In this document: in pieces, positions 1-5,000 of the stretch
Position numbering within the stretch: the stretch's first letter is position 1
Layout: each line of letters opens with the position of its first letter
NCBI GenBank assembly: GCA_023700825.1
Contig: JAMPYE010000308.1
Span: 1 to 5,718 of the forward strand
Direction: 5' to 3'
Origin: Thermoanaerobaculia bacterium
Lineage (GTDB): Bacteria > Acidobacteriota > Thermoanaerobaculia > Gp7-AA8
DNA: 5,718 bases
Position numbers and translations under genes: made by a program
Notes under the pieces: model-generated
Databases searched by the model: none
The model's input: the letters and a program-made list of their open reading frames with translations, nothing else
Told to the model about the DNA's origin: nothing

Positions 1-175
1 ACTCGTCCCACAAGTGATCAAGCACGTGCTTCGCCGTAATCCCGGCATACGGACCGACGAGGAAGCCGGAACCTGGGCAGATACTTACTTGATTGTCGTG
101 GCTGTGGCCATGCAGCGCGAAGGATCGACGTGCGATCGCCTGAAATGCTTCTCGAGCTGACGAGTAATCGGGCAT
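1..175 (-). CDS. Trypsin-like peptidase, cassette-borne, N-terminal 58 residues only
   Basis: This gene runs off the left edge of the window. It starts with the ATG at 175-173, only a few bases after the cassette boundary, and stays open for 58 codons. The visible protein begins MPDYSSAREAFQAIA. At residues 35-53 it has GSGFLVGPYAGITAKHVLD, the typical entry into a chymotrypsin-fold domain of the Trypsin_2 kind: a GSGF(L/V)V strand, then (T/A)xHV(L/V) with the catalytic histidine, here His50. The Asp and Ser of the triad would lie beyond the edge, so activity cannot be judged. There is no signal peptide in the visible part, which suggests a cytoplasmic protein or one secreted in some other way. 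No Shine-Dalgarno is visible before the ATG, as is common in cassettes, where translation may depend on the gene upstream. The gene lies directly after an attC site and so is read as the cargo of the second cassette. The family call is inferred from a short motif; the reading frame itself is well supported. Confidence 0.72.
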   Translation of the reverse strand, partial: MPDYSSAREAFQAIARRSFALHGHSHDNQVSICPGSGFLVGPYAGITAKHVLDHLWDE

Positions 176-189
176 GTTAAGCCAGCTAA
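1..189 (-). mobile_element. Second integron gene cassette, 5' part only
   Basis: The cassette begins at the TT of the core site GTTAGCT (190-184), where integrase-type recombination would cut between G and TT. Its first bases, TTAGCT, differ from the TTAGGC that starts the neighbouring cassette; this is expected, because these bases travel with each cassette. Fourteen bases later comes the ATG of the peptidase gene. The cassette's own attC would lie beyond the left edge. Confidence 0.7.
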
Positions 190-287
190 CGCCCCGCCGC
201 TCACCGGCGGGCACGCGCACGGCAAAGTGTAACAGCTTGCAATGCATGGTGTCGCGCGTGCCCGTCCGGTGCAGCGGCTTGTTAGGC
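184..287 (-). other. attC: attC recombination site (59-base element), 104 bp
   Basis: Read on the minus strand, the site opens with R'' GCCTAAC (287-281, matching RYYYAAC) and ends with R' GTTAGCT (190-184). Between them lie the long imperfect inverted repeats of an attC. L'' at 278-266 (GCCGCT-G-CACCGG) pairs with L' at 207-196 (CCGGTG-AGCGGC), leaving one unpaired extra G at 272, the kind of extrahelical base that sets strand choice in attC sites. The stem continues after one more unpaired A (265) with eleven perfect pairs, 264-254 with 218-208 (CGGGCACGCGC). A 35-nt region, 219-253, forms the variable end. The unpaired spacer next to the R boxes is AA on one side and GGGGC on the other. 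R'' and R' pair over CTAAC/GTTAG. The architecture, length and position after a stop codon all agree with an attC; only the last two bases of R' leave the consensus, and these belong to the next cassette. Confidence 0.9.
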
Positions 288-732
288 GGCCGGTCGTGTA
301 TTTGCGGCCCAGGTTCCGACTGCGGCCACGGAAAGTAGCAACCCTGCCACGTATGCCACCCCTGCAAACGCGAATCCCGGGAGGGTTTCGCCGAGCGCTC
401 CGCCCCCGGACCGAAGAACTGGATTCCAGATGAGCGGCCCGTAACACCAGATGCCAACGAGTGCGGAACTGCAGGTGAGAACAGCTGCAGGCCATGACTT
501 GCTGCGGCGGGATAGCAACTCGATGGCGACGACGGCGAGAATTCCTGGGCTGGACGCTAACACCATTGCCAATCCGATGCTTTCGGCCCAGGCCACTGGA
601 TTGGGTTCCGTACTCATGCGCGCGGAGAACCAGCGGAGTACGAGAAACGGAGGCAAAGAGAACAAACCAACGAGGGCGGCCAACCGGCAGGCACGGAGGA
701 CTGAATGCTGGGTTTCGGTCATGGCCGCCTAA
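190..732 (-). mobile_element. Complete integron gene cassette, 543 bp
   Basis: The cassette runs from the TT of the core site GTTAGGC at 733-727 to the G of the core site at 190. It holds one gene and its attC, with almost no spare DNA: the ATG lies ten bases after the boundary and the stop codon lies inside the R'' box of the attC. This compact gene-plus-attC layout is the defining form of a mobile gene cassette. Whether it still moves would depend on an integrase acting in trans, since none is present in the window. Confidence 0.87.
282..722 (-). CDS. Cassette-encoded four-helix membrane protein of unknown function
   Basis: The product is 146 residues long and I do not recognise its family. 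Hydrophobicity suggests four membrane segments, at about residues 13-31 (with LAALVGLFSLPPFLVL), 47-69 (SIGLAMVLASSPGILAVVAI), 78-98 (AAVLTCSSALVGIWCYG) and 114-138 (LPGFAFAGVAYVAGLLL). The polar loop after helix 1 contains STEPNP and the loop after helix 2 is basic (SRRSKS). The inner membrane is the likely location. The start ATG follows GTTAGGCGGCC directly, without a clear Shine-Dalgarno. The stop TAA (284-282) is part of the GCCTAAC box of the attC, as in tightly packed cassettes. The placement between two core sites, the hydrophobic pattern in one frame only, and this stop position make it a real gene although its function is open. Codon use looks more mixed than in the core genes to the right, which fits arrival by transfer. 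Confidence 0.8.
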   Translation of the reverse strand: MTETQHSVLRACRLAALVGLFSLPPFLVLRWFSARMSTEPNPVAWAESIGLAMVLASSPGILAVVAIELLSRRSKSWPAAVLTCSSALVGIWCYGPLIWNPVLRSGGGALGETLPGFAFAGVAYVAGLLLSVAAVGTWAANTRPAA

Positions 733-773
733 CTAGTAATTCGGTCCCCTAAATCTCGGATCCGAAAGTTGCC
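727..773 (-). other. Core recombination site with weak inverted repeat (attI-like or decayed attC)
   Basis: GTTAGGC at 733-727 is a perfect core site (GTTRRRY) and marks the upstream edge of the first cassette. Just upstream on the minus strand are GGCAAC (773-768), then TTCGG (766-762), then CCGAA (744-740). This gives a five-base inverted repeat between a poor R''-like box and the core. The GGCAAC box does not fit RYYYAAC, and at 47 bp the unit is shorter than usual attC sites. A further GTTAGC lies at 784-779, which could be a direct-repeat binding site of an attI. The core site is firm; whether the flank is attI, a decayed attC or a secondary target is not decided by the sequence. Confidence 0.4.
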
Positions 774-782
774 TTTCTGCTA

Positions 783-811
783 ACTATCACACTCGACCCT
801 CCCTGTCGCAA
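783..811 (-). promoter_or_regulatory. Candidate sigma70-type promoter ahead of the cassettes (Pc-like)
   Basis: On the minus strand TTGCGA (811-806, four of six to TTGACA) and GATAGT (788-783, four of six to TATAAT) are separated by exactly 17 bases. Transcription would start near 776, about 45 bases before the first cassette, and run into both cassette genes. This is where an integron's Pc promoter is expected. Each box has two mismatches, so a chance match is quite possible in 600 bp of non-coding DNA. Confidence 0.3.
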
Positions 812-1364
812 GTTCCATCGACACTTGAGGTTGTGACCCTACGCGCGAGTCACCCTCCCCTGCGATGGATTGCGGAGCGCCGCAGCCTATCGACGGTGCG
901 GGGCGGTTCGTTCCGGTCGTGGCCGTGATGGGTTGCGCCGAACGACGGCTTTGCCGCTCGGGCTGTTTCAGCACAAGCCGCTTCGAAAGCACGGCTTGAG
1001 TCGGCCACGTGCGCCTCGTCGCGGACGTGATCGTCGGTCCTCCCTGCAACCTATCGCGGCGGGGACGATGGGTGTGCGCTCGCACTCACCACTCCCGGTC
1101 TCGCATGATCGACGCGGGAGGCGAACCGAGTTGCAGCGACGAGAAACGTTCCGGCCGGCGTGCCCTCGGCGGATCAGCTCGCCGGTGGCCAGAGCTGCAT
1201 CCTGCCTGGCGATGACCGGCGCCGCGAGGTTGGTTGCTGAAGTCACTGGACCGCACGCGGGACGCGGGCGGGCTTGCCGGCGGGACGGCGGCGCTACGGA
1301 AGACTCTCGCGTCGTGCCCGCCGGCGGGACGCCGGTGCTGCTCGAGTTTCGCCGCCCGCAGATG
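812..1364. other. Long stretch without a convincing gene
   Basis: Together with the flanking bases this makes about 630 bp between the cassette array and the skp hairpin. Open frames exist on both strands but are rich in Arg, Ser, Pro and Gly with no domain pattern, and the longest ones run through the terminator hairpin or into skp, so they are read as products of high GC. I see no tRNA, no integrase motif (no HxxR or terminal Tyr block) and no attC pair of boxes. A 12-bp direct repeat, GCCGGCGGGACG, occurs at 1276-1287 and 1320-1331, and CCCGCCGGCGGG at 1317-1328 is a perfect palindrome. The region could be decayed DNA from the event that brought the array in. Confidence 0.55.
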
Positions 1365-1394
1365 CGAAGAGCCTCCCTGACGGGAGGCTCTTCG
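1365..1394 (-). terminator. Hairpin terminator after skp, no U tract
   Basis: CGAAGAGCCTCCC (1365-1377) and its exact complement (1382-1394) form a perfect 13-bp stem with a four-base loop. It begins 23 bases after the skp stop codon. On the minus strand no run of T follows, so it is an atypical intrinsic terminator or a 3' end that protects the mRNA. The stem is symmetrical and would also act on transcripts from the left. Its position as the end of the bamA-skp transcript is clear. Confidence 0.75.
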
Positions 1395-1417
1395 ACCACT
1401 GCTGCTGTCAGGCTCTG

Positions 1418-1960
1418 CTAGTTCTTCGGGGCGGCGGCCGGGGCGGCGCTCGCCTCGTTGAAGCGCTTGATCACCGAGTCGGTGATGTCGATCGCCTCGG
1501 AGGCGTAGACCAGGCCCGACTCCATCTTGTTGAAGATGGCGGCGACGCCCATTTCCTTGCCCATCTGGTCGATCACGGGACGGATCGCCTTCTCGAGCTC
1601 GAGAATCGCCTTCTCCTCGGTCTCGCGCAGCTCGCGCTGCGTGTCCTGCGCGTACCGCTGCAGCTCGATCTTCTTCTGGTCGAGGCTCTTCTGCATCTCG
1701 GCCAGCTTCTCGGGGGCGAGCGACATCCGCTTGGCGGAGATCTCCTTCTCGAGCGCTTCGACCTCTCCGCCGAGCTTCTTGCCCGTCTCCTGCTTTCCGA
1801 GCGCGAACTTCTCGATCCTCTCGCGCGCGGTCTTGCCCTGCGTCGACTCGAGCAGGACCTTCTGAACGTTGATGACCGCGATGCGCGAGGGCGCGCTCGT
1901 CTGCGCCATCGCCGGGATCGCGATCGCAAATGCCACGAGCGCCAGCAAAGTCTTCTTCAT
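1418..1960 (-). CDS. skp: Periplasmic chaperone Skp/OmpH
   Basis: Skp is a trimeric, jellyfish-shaped chaperone that holds unfolded outer-membrane proteins in the periplasm and hands them to the BAM complex. The 180-residue product begins with a Sec signal peptide (MKKTLLALVAFAIAIPAMA, likely cut after residue 19). Next is the OmpH-family first strand, SRIAVINVQKVLLES (residues 25-39). A long, highly charged coiled coil spans about 42-130 and forms the tentacles. The closing body segment is GVAAIFNKMESGLVYASEAIDITDSVIKRFN in the family pattern (138-168), split here as residues 138-153 and 154-168. A short Ala/Pro-rich tail follows. It is slightly longer than the E. coli protein (161 residues with signal). 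The start is set by a strong Shine-Dalgarno, AGAAGGAGA (1973-1965), four bases before the ATG. It lies 65 bp after bamA on the same strand, probably in one transcript, and ends before a hairpin. lpxD, the frequent next gene, is missing. Confidence 0.95.
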   Translation of the reverse strand: MKKTLLALVAFAIAIPAMAQTSAPSRIAVINVQKVLLESTQGKTARERIEKFALGKQETGKKLGGEVEALEKEISAKRMSLAPEKLAEMQKSLDQKKIELQRYAQDTQRELRETEEKAILELEKAIRPVIDQMGKEMGVAAIFNKMESGLVYASEAIDITDSVIKRFNEASAAPAAAPKN

Positions 1961-1981
1961 GGGTCTCTCCTTCTAAACTCT

Positions 1982-1998
1982 CGGCGGCGATGCCGCCG
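1982..1998 (-). promoter_or_regulatory. Small hairpin between bamA and skp
   Basis: CGGCGGC (1982-1988) and GCCGCCG (1992-1998) form a perfect 7-bp stem with a three-base loop in the 65-bp spacer. It ends ten bases or fewer from the skp Shine-Dalgarno. No T run follows, so it is unlikely to stop transcription fully. It could protect the bamA end of a processed mRNA or tune skp translation; the sequence alone does not tell. Confidence 0.35.
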
Positions 1999-2025
1999 GA
2001 TTGTTTGTTCTCGTTCGCTCGATCC

Positions 2026-4410
2026 TCAGAACGTGTTGCCGATCGAGAACTGGAACGTCTCGAACTCGTCAATCGGCGTCGGATCGACGTTGTACGCGTA
2101 GATGAATCGCAGCGGGAACTGGAACACGGGCAGGAAGATCCGGAGCTCGGCGCCGGTCGAATAGCGCAGGTTGCCGAGGTCGATGTTCTCCTTGTAGCCG
2201 TAGGCCTGTCCCGCGTCGGCGAAGAGCACCAGCCGGAGCGGGTCGTTCACCTTGTAGATGTACTCGAGGTTGAAGACGGTGTAGCTGTAGCCGCCGACCA
2301 CGCTCGCGAAGCCGTTGATCACTTCCCTGGGGCCGATGCTGTAGGCGTCGAACCCGCGCACCGACTGCTCGCCCCCGACGAAGAACCGCTCCGAGCGCGG
2401 CACGCAGAGCTCGTTGTCGAACTCGTCGAGGTCCGCGATGAAGTTCGCGCAGTCGTCGCTCGTCGGGTGGATGTACCCCCCCTCCGCGTTGAAGCTGACC
2501 GTGCCGCGCTTCGAGATCGGGTGGAAGTGGCTGAAGGTCATGATCGGCTTGATCAGGCTGATCGTGCCGCCGAGAAAGCCGCCCACGTAGGAGACCGCAC
2601 CGCTGAGCCGCGTTCCGCGGAACGTGTCGAACGGGTTGTCGCGCGAGTCGTAGCGATACGCCGGGATGATCGCGGAGGTGATGAACTGCTCGTCGAACAC
2701 GTCGGGAAGCGGCACGTTGCCGTTGTCGTCGGGCGGGCTCACGATCGACTGCTTCTCCTGCCGGTCCTCGTAGCCGTAGCTGAACGAGATGCTCTCGAAG
2801 CGCCCGATCCGGTAGCCGTAGCTCACCGTGCCGCCCTTGCCCTCGCTGTCGAAGCCGACGGCGTCGGGAAGCGTCGTGGCGCGATCGTAGATGCTCACGC
2901 CGAAGCTGTGCGGCCGGTCCATGAACCAGGGATCGGTGTAGGTCAGGCTGAAGAAGTTCTGGCGGCTGCCGCGCTGGTAGCTCACTCCCGCCACGTTGCC
3001 GTTGCCTAACAGATTGCGGGTGGAGAACTGGAAGGTGCCGAAGAAGCCGTAGGCCTCCGAATAGCCGCCGCCGAACTGGACGTCGTTCTTTCCCTCTTCC
3101 TTGCCCTTGACCGTGATGTCGACCGTCTTCGTTTCCTGGTTGACGCGGAAGTCGGGATTCTCGGTCACCTTGAAGTAGCCGAGCTGGCCGAGCTTGTACA
3201 TCGAGGCCTTGAAGGTCTCCATGTCCATGATCGAGCCTTCGTGAATGAAGATCTCGCGGCGGAGGACCTTGTCCTTCGTGACCGTGTTGCCTTCGAACTC
3301 GAGCCGCCCGAGGCGGAACTGGTCACCTTCGAACACCTGGATGTCGACGTCGACGACGTTCTCTTCGACCTCGTTGTAGTTCGCGTTGATGTAGGCGTAG
3401 ATGTAGCCGCGCCGCCGGTAGAGATCCTCGAAGAGCTCGATGCGCGACTGGATCGGCCCGCGGCGCAGCGTCTCGCCCTTCTTGAGCGGCCAGTTCCCGA
3501 TGATCACGTCCTTCTCGAACACGGTCGAGCCCGTGACGGTGACGTTGCGGAAGGTGTGGACCGTGCCTTCACGAACCGGGATCGAGACGACTACCTTCGG
3601 CTTCTTCGTGCCGACCGTCCTGATCTTCGCGTCGCCGAACTGGACGTCCTTGTACCCGCGGTCGAGGTAGAAGTTCCGGATCCGCTCGAGATCCGCCTCG
3701 AGCTTCGAGGGAATGTAGAGGTTCCGCTTGCGCGCCCAGGTGTAGAGGTCGTGCTTCTTGACCTCCTTCATCTGCATCCGCAGCCGGCGATCGGAGAAGA
3801 CGCTGTTCCCTTCGAACTCGACCTTCGCGACGCGGGCCTTGATGCCCTCGTTGATCGTGAAGACGATTCGCTTCTCGTTCGGATTGGGGCGGTCCTCGAG
3901 GCCGGTGTCGACCGTGACGCCCTCGAAGCCGCCTTCGGAGTAGGTCGTCTTGATCACCTCGGCGGCGCGCTTGATGACGATCTGGTCGACGGTTCGGCCG
4001 ATGTTCAGGTCGATCTTCGCCGCCTCGAGCGCCTCGACGATCTTGGCGGTGTTCAGGTTCTTGTTGCCGCGATACTCGACGGCCCCGATCCGCGGACGTT
4101 CCTTGACCGCCACCTTGAGGATCACTCCGGTCTCGCCACGCTCGGCGTCGATCCGGACGTCGTCGAAGAGCCCCGTCTGCCAGAGGTTCATGTAACTGGT
4201 GCGGACCGCGTCGGGGAAGAAGGGGCGGCCGACCTCGACGCCGAGGTAGACGCGAATCGTCTCCTGCGCGACCGTCACGTTGCCGGTGACTTCGAATTTC
4301 TCGACGTTGAGCCCGGCGAGCCCGATGAGCGGGTCCGTCGACAGCGCCTGGGCGAGCGCGAGCGTTGGGGCGATCACGATCGCCAGGAGGAGGATCAGGT
4401 TTCGTCTCAT
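2026..4410 (-). CDS. bamA: Outer membrane protein assembly factor BamA
   Basis: BamA is the essential core of the BAM complex, folding and inserting beta-barrel proteins into the outer membrane. The 794-residue protein, close to the E. coli length of about 810, starts with a signal peptide (residues 1-20, ending LALA). Five periplasmic POTRA domains follow at roughly 33-105, 106-188, 191-280, 283-362 and 365-437, each ending in a VxVxxKE/EG-like strand (for example KVAVKERP and FTINEGIKARV). The barrel covers about 445-794. It carries YDSRDNPFDTFRGTRL (587-602), a strongly conserved barrel segment, and the loop-6 motif VRGF (684-687), whose Arg is needed for function. It ends in NTF with the terminal Phe recognised by BAM itself. 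Two cysteines, 654 and 669, lie in the stretch just before VRGF and may form a disulfide. The ATG follows the signal-peptide logic, but its Shine-Dalgarno is weak. It heads the bamA-skp unit. Confidence 0.97.
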   Translation of the reverse strand: MRRNLILLLAIVIAPTLALAQALSTDPLIGLAGLNVEKFEVTGNVTVAQETIRVYLGVEVGRPFFPDAVRTSYMNLWQTGLFDDVRIDAERGETGVILKVAVKERPRIGAVEYRGNKNLNTAKIVEALEAAKIDLNIGRTVDQIVIKRAAEVIKTTYSEGGFEGVTVDTGLEDRPNPNEKRIVFTINEGIKARVAKVEFEGNSVFSDRRLRMQMKEVKKHDLYTWARKRNLYIPSKLEADLERIRNFYLDRGYKDVQFGDAKIRTVGTKKPKVVVSIPVREGTVHTFRNVTVTGSTVFEKDVIIGNWPLKKGETLRRGPIQSRIELFEDLYRRRGYIYAYINANYNEVEENVVDVDIQVFEGDQFRLGRLEFEGNTVTKDKVLRREIFIHEGSIMDMETFKASMYKLGQLGYFKVTENPDFRVNQETKTVDITVKGKEEGKNDVQFGGGYSEAYGFFGTFQFSTRNLLGNGNVAGVSYQRGSRQNFFSLTYTDPWFMDRPHSFGVSIYDRATTLPDAVGFDSEGKGGTVSYGYRIGRFESISFSYGYEDRQEKQSIVSPPDDNGNVPLPDVFDEQFITSAIIPAYRYDSRDNPFDTFRGTRLSGAVSYVGGFLGGTISLIKPIMTFSHFHPISKRGTVSFNAEGGYIHPTSDDCANFIADLDEFDNELCVPRSERFFVGGEQSVRGFDAYSIGPREVINGFASVVGGYSYTVFNLEYIYKVNDPLRLVLFADAGQAYGYKENIDLGNLRYSTGAELRIFLPVFQFPLRFIYAYNVDPTPIDEFETFQFSIGNTF

Positions 4411-4509
4411 TAGTGAGTTCTAGCGAGCGGGACACGCCCTCGGATGGTGAGACGATCAGCTGGCGCCGAACGTTTCACGATCCACGGCCTACCCGGCAAA
4501 GCGGCGCGA

Positions 4510-4518
4510 ATTCTAGCA
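4510..4518 (-). promoter_or_regulatory. Extended -10 promoter candidate for bamA-skp
   Basis: TGCTAGAAT on the minus strand (4518-4510) is a full extended -10 element: TG, one base, then TAGAAT with five of six bases to TATAAT. No good -35 box lies 16-18 bases upstream, which is acceptable for extended -10 promoters. Transcription would start near 4503 and give a leader of about 93 bases before the bamA ATG. The 176-bp gap between the tautomerase gene and bamA supports a separate promoter here. Confidence 0.45.
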
Positions 4519-4586
4519 AAAGAAGCGCCCGAGGGGTGGGAAGATTCCAGACCGTTTCCAGGCCGAAACCGCACGAGGGTCGGGAT

Positions 4587-4973
4587 TTACTCGGCGGCGT
4601 AGGTCGCGATGCCCCGTCCGAAGGACCAATTCTCCTTCGTAACCTCGACCAAAGAGACCAGGAGGTCGTCCGGCCGGAGCTGGATCGCCCGCTCGAGATT
4701 CCGGGACATCCGCCGGTAGATGTTGCGTTTGATCTCCACGGTACGCCCGGCGTTCAGCGTGATCTCGACGACGATCAGGTCGGCCGAGCGGTTGACCTCG
4801 GCGTAGGAGGGATTGGCGATCAGCTCGGCCGGCTCGGTCTGATGGACGACGTGGAACTTGTCGTCGGGCGGGATGCTCGCCTCGGTGACGAGCGCCTCGT
4901 GGATCGCCTCGCTGACCAGGCGGACGTACTCCTCGCTCTTTCCTTTGCGCAGGTGGATCTTTACCAGCGGCAT
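4587..4973 (-). CDS. Tautomerase-superfamily protein (Tautomerase_2-like)
   Basis: The product has 128 residues and resembles the longer, cis-3-chloroacrylic-acid-dehalogenase/MSAD-like branch of the 4-oxalocrotonate tautomerase superfamily (Tautomerase_2 type). These are small cytoplasmic enzymes that use an N-terminal proline as acid/base. The key Pro2 is present (MPLVKIHLRKGKSEEY) and would be freed by removal of Met1. A second beta-alpha-beta unit follows with ADLIVVEITLNAGRTVEIKR (64-83), including the conserved (S/N)AGRT turn and Arg77. Near the C-terminus is VSLVEVTKENWSFGRGIATYA (106-126), whose ENWSFG(R/N)G block is typical of this group. The substrate is unknown. The start is decided by Pro2 and by a strong Shine-Dalgarno, GGGAGGAG (4988-4981), seven bases before the ATG. 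It lies 27 bp after the clp gene and is probably co-transcribed with it. A link to proteolysis or outer-membrane biogenesis is not implied by the family. Confidence 0.88.
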   Translation of the reverse strand: MPLVKIHLRKGKSEEYVRLVSEAIHEALVTEASIPPDDKFHVVHQTEPAELIANPSYAEVNRSADLIVVEITLNAGRTVEIKRNIYRRMSRNLERAIQLRPDDLLVSLVEVTKENWSFGRGIATYAAE

Positions 4974-5000
4974 GCGGCCTCTCCTCCCGGGACGACTCCT

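Noticed and set aside
85..495. Minus-strand frame of 136 codons spanning the attC
   Set aside because: It runs in another frame through the end of the membrane-protein gene, the attC and the start of the peptidase gene; cassette structure and the two real genes explain this DNA.
968..1399. Open frame of 143 codons on the minus strand after skp
   Set aside because: It starts inside the terminator hairpin, has no Shine-Dalgarno seen, and has a low-complexity basic composition; it is not lpxD or any family I know.
870..1421. Open frame of 183 codons on the plus strand
   Set aside because: It is Arg/Ser/Gly-rich without domain pattern, crosses the 13-bp hairpin and ends inside skp. Its length is explained by high GC.
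3241..4413. Long acidic open frame (390 codons) opposite bamA, and a similar one at 1930-3009
   Set aside because: Both are antisense shadows of bamA's GC-rich codons, built of repeated Asp, Val, Glu, Leu and Arg, and show no domain signature.
4530..4565. Sigma-E/ECF-like -35 (GGAATCTT or GGAAAC) upstream of bamA
   Set aside because: The boxes are partial and no matching -10 was found at a fixed spacing, although sigma-E control of bamA and skp is known in E. coli.
4526..4586. Intrinsic terminator after the tautomerase gene
   Set aside because: Only a weak five-base stem (GTTTC/GAAAC) is found and the T-rich tract near 4518-4526 is not next to it. The T-rich stretch is better read as part of the extended -10 region.
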